This document shows, in pieces, positions 1-12,512 of a stretch of DNA of 31,019 nucleotides. The position numbers and the translations under genes are program-made. The notes under the pieces are model-generated. The model was not told the origin of the DNA, did no database searches, and saw only the letters and a list, made by a program, of their open reading frames with translations. The DNA comes from Armadillidium nasatum (lineage: Eukaryota > Arthropoda > Malacostraca > Isopoda > Armadillidiidae), in NCBI GenBank assembly GCA_009176605.1, contig SEYY01008398.1, positions 1-31,019 of the forward strand. Direction: 5' to 3'. How positions within the stretch are numbered: position 1 is the stretch's first letter; the number at the start of each line of letters is the position of its first letter.

Positions 1-2178
1 AGGAGAGGCAAGCGCGTGCCCAAGTCTTGAGATCACTCTGCATGTTCGGCCATACAAAACGTGAAGCAACCAGCTTCTGTGTGGCCGAAATCCCTGGATG
101 GGCGAGGTCATGCAATGAGTGGAAGACCTGTTTCCTGAAGGAGGAAGGGACCAATGGTCGAGGAGAACCTGTAGAAGTATCACAGACGAGTGGTCGAGCA
201 ATACCAGGCAGGTGAAGAGATTGAAGAGAAAGAGAAGTAAAATCAGGAAGAGAGATGTCCTCTGACTCCTGTGCAGCTGCCATGCCCTCGAAATCTACCG
301 GGGATAGAGAAGAACTTGCGTTAATCTCTATCCGAGAGAGAGCATCAGCAGTGTGGTTGTCGATGCGTGAATATGCCGGATGTCAGTGGTGAACTGAGAG
401 ACATATTCAGATGGCGCGCTTCTCGAGGAGAATGACGTTCGTTACGAGACTGCATAGCGAAGATGAGAGGCTTATGATCAGTCAGAATGTGAAAAGAACG
501 TCCCTCGAGAAAATAGCGGAAGTGTTTGGTAGCCAAATACATGGCCAAAAGTTCCCTACTGAAGGCACTGTACCGTGTCTCAGCAGGTTGAAGTTTTTTA
601 GAAAAGAAAGCAAGAGGCACCCACATCTCATTCTGGTATTGCTGCAGGACACCCCGACGGCAAAATCGGAAGCATCTACCTGAAGGCGAGTGGGAGCAGA
701 CTCCTGCGGAAAGACGAGAAGAGTAGCTTCGGCGAGAGCAGACTTAGCATCAGAGAAAGCCTGCCGAGCAGCATCAGACCAAGTGACTTTGGTAGATTGA
801 CCCCTCTTTTTCCCTTCAGCAGAGAAGTAAGAGGTGTAAGGAGAGCTGCAGCCGAAGGAATGAAGCGATGATAAAAGGTAATCATGCCAAGAAATTGTCG
901 AAGTTGATGCTGTGTTTCAGGAAGAGGAAACTGGCGAATGGCAGAAACCTTATCCTGAAGAGGAAAAACTCCTGAAGGTGAAATAGTGTGCCCTAAGAAG
1001 GTAAGTGATGGAACACCTAAGACACACTTGTCAGGGTTCACCCTGATGCCAAATTCCTGCAGCCTGGTGAAAACAGCCTGCAGGTGAGACTTGTGGAGCT
1101 CCGGAGAGGAGCTAGCAATGAGGAGGTCGTCGAGATATGCCCAGCAGAAAGGAAGACCGCGGAGCACAGAGTCCATAAAGCGCTGGAAGGTCTGTGCCGC
1201 GTTCCTGAGGCCGTAGGGCATGCGGGTATACTCAAACAACCCGAAGGGAGTAGTGATGGCTGTTTTAGGAATATCCTCCGGGGCCACAGGGATCTGGTGT
1301 AAGCGCGAACCAAATCCACTTTGGAGAATATGTTACAGCCGTGCAGATGGGAGGTGAAGTCCTGAATGTGTGGCAGAGAGTATCTGTCAGGCACAGTCGC
1401 AGCATTCAGGGCACGATAGTCCCCACAGGGCCTCCAGTCACCTGGAGTAGCCTTGGGAACCAAATGAAGAGGAGAGGACCATGCTGATTTTGAAGGGCGA
1501 ATAATGCCGTTCAAGCATGTGCTCAAACTCAACGAGCAACCTTAAGCCTCTCTGGAGCGAGCCTTCGAGGACGAGCGAAAACAGGGGAGCCGGAGGTCTC
1601 AATGTGGTGCTGCACATTGTGCTTGACCGGGGCTTCTGAAGAGCAAGGCTTAAGGAGTGAGGGAAAATCCTGAGAAAGCATGGTAGAGAACTCAGAAGAA
1701 GTAGAAGGTGAAGAAGGTAACACCGAAGAAATGCTGAAGTGTGGAGTCGAAAATAAACATCCCTGAGCAGAGAGGGAAGTGCAGTTGTCGATCAAGCGCC
1801 TGTGGCGCAGATCCACAACTAACCCGAAATGGGACAGGAAATCTGCCCCTAGAATGGGTTGGGAGACCTCAGCAATTGTGAAAATCCAACGGAAACACCG
1901 TCGGAGACCTAAATCCAAGGTTAAACTTTTTTCGCCATGCGTCGCAATGGCAGAGCCATTGGCAGCAAACAAAGAAGGACCAAGGAAAGAGGTAGAAGAA
2001 GAAGAGAAGTGTAAGCCTTCGGCAGGAGGGAAAGTTCGGCTCCTGTATCGACAAGATAATTAAGACCTGATAAAGGGTCAAAAATCCGAAGAAGGCGTTG
2101 CTGTGAAGGGTGGGAAGTAAGGCCAGTGTCAGCTACAGCTATCACCGACTGGCCGGAAGGTTTCCCTGGTAAGTGCAA
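1..2178 (-). pseudogene. Ty3/gypsy copy A pro-pol, broken, truncated by window edge
   Basis: Encodes the enzymes of an LTR retrotransposon. On the minus strand the order is protease (LVDTGAELS, near 2049), reverse transcriptase ([18 protein letters not shown], catalytic YLDD at 1137-1126), RNase H (FSKKLQPAETRYSAFSRE, ILTDHKP near 485) and the start of integrase; position 1 falls at the integrase zinc-binding region, matching position 5860 of copy B. The reading frame is broken near 2000 (after the protease), near 1530, near 1300 and in the connection/RNase H region, so no full polyprotein can be made. Pol begins in the -1 frame relative to gag at 2160-2166. DNA from 1 to about 1500 is very close to copy B (5860-7460), much closer than the gag part. 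This is a dead element by what is visible; the family assignment is secure, the clade (CsRn1-like) follows from gag and primer site. Confidence 0.9.
2121..2166 (-). promoter_or_regulatory. Probable -1 ribosomal frameshift signal, gypsy copy A
   Basis: On the minus strand the heptamer GGGAAAC (2166-2160) lies in the gag frame as G GGA AAC, the X XXY YYZ pattern for -1 slippage. Five bases later a perfect 7-bp stem forms between GGCCAGT (2154-2148) and ACTGGCC (2127-2121), with a 20-base loop. Slipping there moves exactly from the gag frame into the protease frame (next pol codons read PSGQS). Copy B has the same layout with a covarying stem. Seen in sequence; activity is inferred. Confidence 0.75.
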
Positions 2179-3053
2179 GGCTTATTGCACTTAAGAGCGC
2201 GATCTCCAAATGTGCTATGATAATAGCACAAAGAAGAGTCCCTTCTGAGAGAAGGAGATGGAGCCCGACCGTGAGAAGCACCTGAACGAGCAGAAGGGGT
2301 AGAAGAGCGAGAGCGGTTAGAAGAAGCGATGGAAATAATAAGAGCGTTGAGAGAGGTTTGAAGTGCATCCATCTTGGACTCCAAACAAGCCACGCGAGTG
2401 TGTAAGTCCTGTGCCAGACCTGAAGAAGGAAGTGTAGAAGTAGAAGCGATAGTAGAAGGTGTGAAAGCAGGTGCAAGAGGTAAAGAGACAGCAGGAGGTG
2501 CAGAAGAAGTCGCAGAGGAAATAGAAACCTGGGAAGGATTGATAGTGCGGAGGATCCTATCCGCGATAGCTGCAACCTCCTGGAGGGGTGTCGAAGGAGA
2601 AGTAACCGCCAGTATCCCCTGGGCATCTGCCGGCAACTTCTTCAGGAAGAGCTCTCGGATGAGAAGGGCCTCAGTGTCGGACGGCGCTGACCCTAATTGG
2701 CTCAACAAATGAGCCATGAGCTGACTTGGAGTGCGGGCTCCAAGCGGTTCACGACTCAAAAGTTGTCCAATTCTCTCTTCCCGAGAAGGTGCCACCCTAT
2801 TCAACAGCTCTGTCTTGATGGCTGTGAACGGATCAGGAGACAATCGGACTGTAGGGAGAACATCCTGAACTTGACGTAGAACCTCTGGGGGCAGAAGAGG
2901 TACAAGAGCACGAAACTTGGTATCTGAGGTATATGATACCGGAAAAATGGTCTCCAGCTGGAGAAGCCATAGCTCTACATCCCCAGGGATGTAGTGAGGA
3001 AGAAAAATGGCAGGTTGAGATGCAGCAGGCGCGGGGTTATCATTAACCGACAT
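2142..3053 (-). CDS. gag: Ty3/gypsy copy A Gag, intact ORF
   Basis: A 303-residue open frame starting at the ATG at 3053-3051 (MSVNDNPAPAASQP); a few in-frame codons lie upstream but copy B starts at the equivalent ATG. The N-terminal half (LPHYIPGDVELWLLQLETIF, then LLPPEVLRQVQDVL) resembles the capsid-like gag domain found in many arthropod gypsy elements (I believe catalogued as DUF7041). A Ser/Ala/Pro-rich linker follows, with a short helical segment (LHTRVACLESKMDALQTSLN) that looks like a coiled coil. Near the C-terminus is a zinc knuckle of CHCC type, CYYHSTFGDRALKCNKPC, rather than the usual CCHC. The frame ends at 2142, overlapping pol by a -1 frameshift site. It is the only unbroken long frame of the gypsy copies, but its pol partner is destroyed. 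Function: assembly of the retrotransposon particle in the cytoplasm (family knowledge). Confidence 0.85.
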   Translation of the reverse strand: MSVNDNPAPAASQPAIFLPHYIPGDVELWLLQLETIFPVSYTSDTKFRALVPLLPPEVLRQVQDVLPTVRLSPDPFTAIKTELLNRVAPSREERIGQLLSREPLGARTPSQLMAHLLSQLGSAPSDTEALLIRELFLKKLPADAQGILAVTSPSTPLQEVAAIADRILRTINPSQVSISSATSSAPPAVSLPLAPAFTPSTIASTSTLPSSGLAQDLHTRVACLESKMDALQTSLNALIISIASSNRSRSSTPSARSGASHGRAPSPSLRRDSSLCYYHSTFGDRALKCNKPCTYQGNLPASR

Positions 3054-3455
<402 letters not shown>

Positions 3456-3473
3456 ACTCCAGTGGGGTCACTA
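3456..3473 (-). promoter_or_regulatory. Primer binding site of gypsy copy A (tRNA-Trp-like)
   Basis: The minus strand reads TAGTGACCCCACTGGAGT from 3473 downward. The first ten bases match TGGTGACCCC, the start of the usual tRNA-Trp primer site, at nine positions. The equivalent site beside copy B's LTR (13,563 downward) reads TGGTGAACC followed by the same TGGAG. tRNA-Trp priming is known for CsRn1-type elements. Confidence 0.6.
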
Positions 3474-3782
3474 ATCTATGGTTTGGACAATCTGAGGTTG
3501 AGATTGAGGACCACTTGTTGAGGATGGTTGGAAATGAGTACAAAGGCTTGGTTTATTCGTTTTATTTAACAAAATAAAATTGGATCGGTTCCACACAGAA
3601 GGAACAATAAGAACCCTCTGAAATGAGAGGTAAACAAAAAAAACAAATAGTGATATCCCCCAATAATGACATGATCCACACTCCTGACACTACCCCGCAG
3701 TAATGCAAGTATGTGCATCATGATCATTAGCAGGGGATAAGATAACAATGCTAATAAATATTTTATTAAATATAAAATGGTA

Positions 3783-3970
<188 letters not shown>

Positions 3971-4077
3971 TGATGATTAAAAAGTATTCCTTCATCTCAT
4001 ATCTTACCTAGGGAGTTGCTAAATTGACTGGTGCCAGCAAAAAGCAAATCAGAGAAGCTGGGACAGTAAATGCCGTG

Positions 4078-4103
4078 TAGCTGTAGCTGTAGCTGTAGCT
4101 GTG
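4078..4103. repeat. Short TAGCTG tandem repeat
   Basis: About four units of the hexamer TAGCTG in the expanded middle of the LTR, not seen in the other LTR. Confidence 0.85.
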
Positions 4104-4679
4104 ATGAAGGATTTGCGAGGCAAGAGCCTGTAGAAAAAGGAATAGGGTATATAGAATTAAGGCACAAATGTAACCTCAGGCCTATCGAATCGAGGCCTAG
4201 TAGAAACACAAATAACACAAAGATAGAAAATTTTAGGCTATTATAATTGTTGCCTACCTGTGAATAACGTCATTGCAGATGGCAGAAGAAAACAATGTTG
4301 TCTGAATATCATACAGTGGTAACAGGTCGTTGATGAATAAAAAAGATCACAAAAAGGTTTATAAATGCACCATATGAAAAGCGTTACCGGTTGAAAAATA
4401 TAATGCTAACTACTTTTGCGAAACGGGAGATACTGGACTAGAAAGCCACAGTATAAAAATATAGTCGATGAAACACGTGGAAAGCAAAGGGCCACAGACT
4501 ACACAAAATGGACTGTATCTCTCACAACGTTGCTGGCCTAAAAACAGCGTGCGCCTCCTTTGCTTTGAAGCGTCTGTGTCCACGAGTAAAACAAAAGAAG
4601 CTCGGTAAGCGAAAGTTGATTCCAAAACCATAGTATAGTTTTAAAATACCGCAAGACGAGGAAAACTCTGCCTGCTACA

Positions 4680-4692
4680 GAACCCCCCTCCA
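4680..4692 (-). promoter_or_regulatory. Polypurine tract of gypsy copy B
   Basis: The minus strand reads TGGAGGGGGGTTC immediately before the TGTAG start of the LTR at 4679. Position, purine content and the adjoining TG are those expected of a plus-strand primer. Confidence 0.75.
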
Positions 4693-4705
4693 AAGGTGGC
4701 AGCGA

Positions 4706-7700
4706 TTAAAGTCTGAAGCGGAGAGGAGGACGAACAGGTCTGCCACTCTTTGTACGATGTAGTGTAGCAGGGCGAAGGGCAAGTATACTAGTCGAAGAAG
4801 AGGGAGCAGAACCAGAAGAACGCTGTGATGGAGGAGAAGCAGGAGGAGCTGGAGGTGAAGGAGGTGGTGGAGGCGAGTCAGTAGAAGAAGCAGGAGGAGT
4901 AGGAAGAGTAGGAGATGAAAGGCGATCTGGCACATGTGGTACCGGAGGCACGAAAGAAAGTAGAAGAGGCGAATTCTCAAAATCGTCCGGAGGGTCCGGA
5001 AAAGACTCGAAAAATGCAGGTTTAAGTCTATCGATGGAGAAAACTTCCGTCCGACAAGGGAGCTGGAGAAGGAAGGTTTTCTCCCGACGGCTTAAAACCT
5101 TATAAGGCCCCATATAACGAGCTTGCAGCGGAGCCCGATGAGAGTCGAGGCGAACGAAAACATGTGTACATGTTGAAAGGTCTTTCGGAATGAAAGAGTG
5201 AGTGCGAGCGTGAGGGCGTGGTACCGAAGGTTTCCAAGAAATAGAACACTGGATAAGGCGAGAGAGATAAGCGTAAGGGTCGGAAGACGAAGGAGAAACC
5301 GAAGGGTCAAAGAAATTCCCCTGGAAGACGAAGAGGAGAACCATAAACCAATTCGGCCGAAGTGCACTGGAGATCCTCTTTCATCGCTGAGCGAATCCCG
5401 AGGAGGACAAAAGGTAGTGCTTCAGTCCAACGTTCCCGGCGAAGGGTGAGCAGCCAAGGAAGCCTTAAGCTGCCTGTGAAAACGCTCTACCATCCCATTA
5501 GCTGCAGGATGGTAGGCAGAAGTGCGAATACGAGAAGTGCCGAGAAGAGACATGAAAATCACGCCACAGATGTGACTCGAACTGACGACCCTGGTCAGTA
5601 GTGATTGTCTCTGGCACTCCAAAACGAGAGACCCAGTGAGCTAAGAAGGCCTTAGCAACTGTTTCTGCAGTGATGTTAGGAATAGGAATAGCCTCTGGCC
5701 AGCGAGTGAAGCGGTCGACGCAAGTGAGAAGGTAAGAACAACCATCTGAAGGAGGGATAGGACCGACGAGATCAACATGGACATGTTGAAACCGTTCACC
5801 CGGAGGCAGAAACTCACCAAGGGGAGCCTTGGTGTGACGATGAACTTTGTTCCTCTGGCAGGAGAGGCAAGCGCGTGCCCAAGTCTTGAGATCACTCTGC
5901 ATGTTCGGCCAGACAAAACGTGAAGCTACCAGCTTCTGTGTGGCCGAAATCCCTGGATGGGCGAGGTCATGCAGTGAGTGGAAGACCTGTTTCCTGAAGG
6001 AGGAAGGGACCAATGGTCGAGGAGAACCTGTAGAAGTATCACAGACGAGCGGTCGAGCAATACCAGGCAGGTGAAGAGATTGCAGATTGAGAGAAGTAGT
6101 ATCAGGAAGAGGAATGTCCTCTGACTCCTGTGCAGCCGCCATACCCTCGAAATCAACCGGGGATAGAGAAGAACTTGCATTAATCTCCACCCGAGAGAGA
6201 GCATCGGCAGTGTGGTTATCCACGCCGTGAATATGTCTAATGTCAGTGGTGAACTGAGAGACATATTCCAGATGGCGTGCCTCCCTGGGAGAATGTCTTT
6301 CATGACGAGACTGCATAGCGAAGGTGATAGGCTTATGATCAGTCAGAATGTGGAAAGAACTCGAGGAAGTATCGAAAGTGTTTAGTAGCCAAGTACATGA
6401 CAAGAAGCTTCCCGACTGAAGGCACTGTAACGCGTCTCGGCCGGCTGAAGTTTTTTAGAGAAAAAGGCAAGAGGCACCCACATCTCATTCTGGCACTGCT
6501 GCAGGACACCTCTGAAAGCAAACTCGGAGGCATCTACCTGAAGGCGAGTGGGAGCAGACTCCTGCGGAAAGACGAGAAGAGTGGCTTCAGCGAGAGCAGA
6601 CTTAGCGTCAGAGAAAGCCTGCCGAGCAGCATCAGACCAAGTGACCTTGGTAGATTGTCCTCGTTTCTTCCCCTTCAGCAGAGAAGTAAGAGGTGTAAGA
6701 AGGGCTGCAGCTGAAGGAATAAAGCGATGATAGAAGGTTATCATGCCAAGAAATTGCCGAAGTTGACGCTGAGTTTCAGGAAGAGGAAACTGACGAATGG
6801 CAGAGACTCTATCCTGAAGGGGTAGAACTCCTGAAGCAGAAATAGTGTGACCTAAGAAGGTGAGTGACGGAACACCCAAAACACACTTGTCAGGGTTCAC
6901 CCTGATGCCAAATTCCTGAAGCCTGGTGAAAACAGCCCGCAGGTGGGACTTGTGAAGCTCAGGGGGGGGGACTGGCAATGAGGAGGTCGTCGAGGTAGGC
7001 CCAGCAAAAAAGAAGACAGCGGAGTACAGAGTCCATGAAACGCTGGAAAGTCTGTGCGGCATTCCGGAGGCCGTAGGGCATACGAGTATAGTCAAACAAC
7101 CCAAAGGGCGTGGTGATGGCAGTTTTAGGAATATCCTCCAGGGCCACAGGAATCTGGTGGTAAGCACGAACCAAATCCACTTTGGAGATTATCGTACAGC
7201 CATGAAGATGTGAAGCAAAATCCTGAATGTGCGGGAGAGAGTATCTGTCTAGCACAGTGGCAGCATTCAGGGCCCGATTGTCCCCACAGGGACGCCAGTC
7301 ACCTGGAGTAGACTTTGGAACCAAGTGAAGAGGGGAAGACCATGCGGATTTAGAAGGACGAATAATACCAAGGTCAAGCATGTGCTCAATCTCGGCGCGA
7401 GCGACCTTAAGCCTTTCAGGAGCGAGTCTTCGAGGGCGAGCGAAAACCAGAGAGCCGGAGGTCTCAATGTGGTGTTCCACATTATTCTTAACCGGGGCGT
7501 GCGAAGAACAAGGCGAAAGAAGTGAAAGGAAATCCTGAGAGAGTATAGAAGAGAACTCAGAAGGGGTAGAGGCAGAAGAGGGTACCTCCTAAGAAATAGT
7601 AAAGTGCTGAGTAGAAAATAAACATCCTCGAGCGGCGAGAGACGTGCCGTTGTCAATCAAGCGCTTGTGACGCAGATCAACGACTAACCCAAAGTGCGAC

Positions 7701-8035
7701 AAGAAGTCTGCCCCGATGATGGGTTGGGAAACATCAGCAATAGTAAACAACCAACGGAAGGTCCGCCGGAGACCTAAGTCCAAGGTACAACTTTTTTCAC
7801 CATAAGTGGCAATGGAAGAGCCATTAGCCGCATATAAAGAAGGACCAAGAACCGAGGTGGGAGAAGAAGTGGAAGAAGTGTAAGCCTTCGACAGGAGCGA
7901 AAGTTCCGCGCCGGTATCAATCAAGTAATTGAGGGATGATAAGGGGTCAAATATGCGGAGAAGGCGCTGCTGTGCAGGTTGGGAAGGAAGACCAGCGTTA
8001 GCTACAGCGATCACTAACTGGTCGGAACTTTTCCC
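4706..8035 (-). pseudogene. pol: Ty3/gypsy copy B pro-pol, all domains present, frameshifted
   Basis: Contains every pol domain in Ty3/gypsy order on the minus strand: protease (LIDTGAELS near 7918); RT ([40 protein letters not shown] at 6997-6986); RNase H (FSKKLQPAETRYSAF, ILTDHKP, HIHGVDNHTADALSR); integrase with HHCC zinc domain (H near 5971, CLSC near 5860) and catalytic D near 5773 (HVDLVGP), D near 5596 (TTDQGRQF) and E near 5487 (ANGMVERF); then a GPY/F domain (RYMGPYKVL near 5110) and a Pro/Ser-rich tail ending KSGRPVRPPLRF at 4706. Frame breaks lie near 7590 (stop after the protease), near 6965 (a run of G), near 6400 (RNase H), near 5580 and near 5350. Pol starts in the -1 frame at the slippery site at 8029-8035. 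Once functional, now dead as it stands. Confidence 0.93.
7990..8035 (-). promoter_or_regulatory. Frameshift signal of gypsy copy B (covarying stem)
   Basis: The minus strand has GGGAAAA (8035-8029), a five-base spacer, then GACCAGT (8023-8017), a 20-base loop and GCTGGTC (7996-7990). Compared with copy A, the second pair changes from G-C to A-U and the seventh from U-A to U-G, so pairing is kept although the sequence changed. A short insertion just upstream in this copy puts gag out of the ancestral frame. Confidence 0.7.
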
Positions 8036-8931
8036 TGGAAAGGAAAGAACACGGCTTGTTACACTTAAGAGCCCGATTCCCATATGTTTTATGGTAATAG
8101 CACATAGCTGTGTCCCTTCTGCGAGAGGGTGTGGGAACACGGCCGTGTGGAGTACCGTAACGAGAAGAATGGGTAGAGGAACGAGCATGGTCAGAAGTGG
8201 AAATAGAAATAATAAGGGAATTGATGGAAGCTTGCAGGGAATCTACCTTGGATTCTAAACAAGCAACGCGTGTGTGAAGTTCATGTGCCAGACCTGAAGA
8301 AGAAAGAGCAGAGGCAGAAGCATCCGTAGAAGGTGTAAAAGTAGGCGCCGGAGGGAGAGTGGAAGGTACAGAAGAAGTGGTTGCAGCCGAAATATGAACA
8401 GCTGGAGAATGATACGTGCGAAAGATGCGGTCAGCGATGGAGGCAATCTCCTGCAGAGGTATAGATGGAGAAGTAGTCGCAAGTATCCCCTGTGCATTAA
8501 CAGGTAACTTCTTGAGGAAGAGCTCTCGAATGAGGAGGGTCTCAGATTCTGTCGGCGGAGACCCCAATTGCCCCAGCAAGTGAGTCATAAGTTGCCTTGG
8601 AATGCGGTCTCCAAAGGCCTCACCACTCAGAAGCAGGGCAATTCGCTCCTCCCTAGAAGTAGCGACCCTATTCAACAGCTCTGTTTTTAATGCTGTGTAG
8701 GGGTCTTGGGACACCTGAATGGTAGGCAATCATCCTTAACAACACGTAGAACTTCTGGCGGATGAAGAGAAACAAGTGCTCTATATTTCACCTCTGAGGT
8801 ATAAGACGCTGGAAAAATAGCCTCTAGTTGCAAAAGCCACAAGTCAACATCATCGGAATATAGCGGGGGAAAAAGGGGGCAGGGTGTGGTGTAGAAGGCG
8901 GGGGAGGTATGTGGGATTCATCGACGGGCAT
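7998..8931 (-). pseudogene. gag: Ty3/gypsy copy B Gag, frameshifted
   Basis: Starts at the ATG at 8931 ([20 protein letters not shown]), corresponding to copy A's start. The frame breaks near 8860 after the FFPRYIP motif and again near 8730; the rest is open from 8729 to 7998 and includes LLIRELFLKKLP, which is identical in copy A. The C-terminal zinc knuckle CYYHKTYGNRALKCNKPC keeps all four CHCC ligands. A short insertion after it (around 8036-8045) moves the gag frame, so the C-terminus differs from copy A (ends FRPVSDRCS). The N-terminal residues and the linker differ greatly from copy A while pol is very similar, so the two copies belong to different gag subfamilies or are mosaics. Confidence 0.88.
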
Positions 8932-8984
8932 GATGCCAAAATAATTAAAAAATAATAAAAATAATAAGTAAAAATATGACAAAA

Positions 8985-9111
<127 letters not shown>

Positions 9112-9381
9112 GGAGGATGTAGCGCCATCCGAAGCGATGAAAGTACCCCCACTGGGCTTAACCGCGGAGTGATAGGGTGGGCTAGACCTTCCCCTTTCCC
9201 TCCGTTGCCCTTTGGTTCGCTCCTTTTCGCGTTTCACCTTCTCAGAGGGTCTCTAGTGTACCCTCGTCCCACATGGGAGTGTCTATGCTCCCACTTCTCC
9301 TTCCCCCAACTCCCTTCTCACGTTCCTACAAATTTACAAGCGCTTACTCCTACATTACCTTTAATATGCAAGAAAAAAAAA

Positions 9382-12300
9382 ATGGCGAAGCGAAGAACTG
9401 CCTCGGAGATGCTACGAGGGGCGGCATCCAAAGAATGCCCCTCATCCACTCCTTCCCCCATCACCACTTGGGAGTTGGTGGCCTCCGGTGATGGGGTTGG
9501 TACCACCAAGACCTCTATGCCGACTTGCCCTGGTGCACGATCTTCTTTTTTCATAAACTTCTGCAACATTCGTGGTCTCTTTACTAATTTCCCCTTTGTC
9601 GAACACCACCTCTCTTCTTCTAGACCTCATTTCTTATTCTTAACCGAAACTCAGGTGTCTGGGTGCTCTGACAGCAAGCCCTACTCTGTTTCCTCCTACT
9701 GTCTCTATTCTCAATTTTCATCCAAAGGCGGATGTTGCGCTTATGTGCGCAACGATGTTATCTGTTCTCGTGTTTCTAATTTGGAGTCTTCTGAATTCTC
9801 TACCTTATGGCTTAAACTTTCTTGCAACTCTACAACTAAATTTATCTGTTCTGTCTACTTATCTCCTAACTCTACAGACTATCCAAAATTCTTCGACTAT
9901 CTTAACTCCAAAATAGAACACATTCTTTCTTCTTCTCCCTTCTCCGAAATCATCATATTAGGTGATTTCAATGTTCACCACCGCCAATGGCTTTCATCTA
10001 GTTCCCAAGATCCAGCTGGTGAACTCGCCTTCCAATTTTCTATCCAGAACAACCTTGAGCAGTTGGTGCAACTCCCTACCCGTATCCCTGACCGTCTTGG
10101 TGATGAACCCAACATTCTAGACCTTTTTCTAACTTCTAATCCTTCTCCTTATACTGTTAAACTCTTTCCTCCTCTGGGTTCATCCGATCACCTTCTTATC
10201 TCCGTATCTTGTCCTTGTCTCTTCAAGTCTTCCGCAAGAACGGCCCCCGCCATCGGCGAGGAGACGTTTCTGGCATTTCGGTTCCACTAACAGGTCTGAC
10301 TTGCGGTCGTACTTTTCTGATTTTCCATGGAATGATTACTGTTTCCGTGGGAGGGGTCCCTCGGAGTGCGCTGAGCGCATAACTGAGGTGATTCTCTCTG
10401 GCATGGAGGCGTACATTCCATATTCTTTCCCTTCCACTAAACCTAATAAACCTTGGTTTAACTCTGCTTGTTCTCGTGCTATCCGCCGCAGGGATGCTGC
10501 CTTCAGGGACTACCGTCGTCTTCAAACTCCAGAATCTCATGCATCTTATATTTCATCCCGGAATCGTGCAAAATCTATTCTTCGAGATACTAAAAACTCT
10601 TTTCTCCGTCGCAAATGCAATAATCTTTCTGGCTCCTCTTCCTCTCGCCCTTTCTGGCATTTTGCAAAAAATGTCAACTCTAACTTTGCTTCTTCCTCTT
10701 TCCCTCCTCTAGTATCTTCTGACGGTACAACTGCCGTTTTGCCTTCCTCTAAAGCTGAACTCTTTGCTCAAAACTTTTGCCTTAAATTCAACCTTAGACG
10801 ATTCCGGAGCTGTTCCTACTCCTCCTTCAACCCCCTCTAACTCATTTATGCCTAAAATTGTAATTTCTTCTAAAGACGTCACTTCTGCTCTCTCTGAGCT
10901 TAACACTAAGAAGGCGTACGGTCCTGATGGTATCCCTCCTGTGGTTCTCAAAACTTGTGCTTCCGAGCTTGCACCATGCCTTGGTAAACTATTTCGTCTA
11001 TGTCTTTCTACTTCAACCTTCCCTTCTTGCTGGAAACGTGCGCTCATTCAGCCTGTGCCGAAGAAGGGGGACCCCTCTCAGCCCTCTAACTATCGTCCTA
11101 TTTCTTTAACCTCCGTTCTTTCTAAAGTTTTCGAATCTATTCTTAACAGGAAGATTTGGAAACATCTCAATTCTTCTAATCTTATCTCAGATCGCCAGTA
11201 TGGCTTTCGAAAGAAACGCTCTACTGGTGATCTTCTTTCCCTTCTCTCTGACTCTTGGTCCTCCGCTCTTCGGCATTTCGGTGAATCTTTTGCTGTCGCT
11301 CTGGACATATCGAAAGCTTTCGATAGAGTCTGGCACAAAGCTTTGATTTCCAAACTTCCCTCTTTCGGAATCTATCCTTCTCTCTGTGACCTTCTCTCTG
11401 ATTTCCTTTCGGGTCGTTCTATAGCAGCTGTTGTAGACGGCCACCGTTCATCCTATAAATCTATTAATAGTGGTGTTCCTCAAGGATCTGTCCTATCCCC
11501 AACACTTTTTCTGTTTTTCATTAATGACCTTCTCTCTATTACTTCATCTCCTATCCACTCCTATGCTGATGACTCCACCCTTCATTACTCTTTTCAATTT
11601 GAAAGACGCCCCTCCCAGCAACAGTTAATAGAGGCAAGGAGGGTGGCCTTGGAGCAACTAACCTCTGATCTATCTCTCATTTCCAATTGGGGCAAAGAAA
11701 ACATGGTCGTTTTCAATGCCTCAAAAACTCAATTCCTCCATCTCTCTACTCGACACAATCTTCCACACAACTACGATATCTTCTTCGAAAACACGCAACT
11801 CAAACCTTCATCTCTCCTTAATATTCTCGGTGTTTCTTTTTCTCGTGATCTTTCTTGGAAAGATCACATTACCTCTCTTTCTAAACAAGCTTCTAAGAGG
11901 TTGGGTGTTCTGAGGCGCCTTCAGTATTTCTTCACACCACCCCAGTTGCTTGCTCTGTATAGGGGTGTTGTTCGCCCCTGTATGGAGTATGCGTCACACA
12001 TCTGGGGTGGTTCCACACACACAGCTCTCCTGGAAAAGGTGGAGTCTAGAGCTTTTCGCCTTATCAATTCTCCTGCTCTCACTAATTCTCTCCAGTCTCT
12101 TTCTGCCCGTCGAAATGTTGCGTCACTCTCTCTCTACTATCGCTATTACAATGGACACTGCTCTTCTGAACTCTCTCGTCGCATACCTCCTCCATTAAGA
12201 AGGGCTCGTGCGACTCGTCTTTCTACACAGTCTCATCCTTTCTCTGTCCAACTCTCTGACCCCAGACTTAACCTCTATGCTCAATCTTACATTTACTCTA

Positions 12301-12398
12301 CTGGTAAAGTCTGGAACACACTTCCTTCATCTATTTTCCCAACTACCTATGACTTAAGCACCTTTAAACGCCGTGTATCAGGTCATGTCGGCCTGTAA
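9382..12398 (+). pseudogene. LINE endonuclease-reverse transcriptase, two frameshifts
   Basis: Start chosen at ATG 9382 because copy 2 aligns from the same ATG. The first part (to about 10,260) is an APE-type endonuclease: [64 protein letters not shown] one-base shift near 10,260 leads to a linker ([20 protein letters not shown] to about 10,770), and an extra A near 10,770 shifts the frame again. The RT follows: KKGDPSQPSNYRPISL, ALDISKAFDRVWHKALISKL, GVPQGSVLSPTLF, catalytic YADD at 11,562-11,573, and ILGVSFSRDLSWKDHI. A C-terminal extension ends at 12,398; no RNase H domain is seen. Apart from the two shifts the coding sequence is intact, so this copy is fairly young. The clade assignment is uncertain without a tree. 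Confidence 0.9.
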
Positions 12399-12427
12399 AT
12401 TGACCATGTTTCCGACTTTCCTCCCAA

Positions 12428-12505
12428 CTCTGGTGGAACAATGGTAGGCCTCTGGCCTTTGCCCACCAGAGGAGAAATAAAAAAAAAAAAAAAAAAAAAA
12501 AAAAT
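12428..12505 (+). terminator. LINE 3' end: stem-loop, AATAAA and A-tail
   Basis: CTCTGGTGG (12,428-12,436) pairs perfectly with CCACCAGAG (12,463-12,471); an alternative 7-bp stem within the loop (CCTCTGG at 12,449) competes for the same 3' arm. AATAAA follows at once, then about 25 A. 3' hairpins of this kind are recognised by the RT in some LINEs; here the role is inferred. Confidence 0.55.
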
Positions 12506-12512
12506 ATATATT

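Noticed and set aside
27..215. Plus-strand frames opposite the gypsy copies (27-215 and the matching 5847-6074, also 411-683, 2374-2712, 5198-5601, 6397-6730, 7929-8258)
   Set aside because: They lie antisense to pol or gag domains; their similarity to each other only reflects the two element copies.
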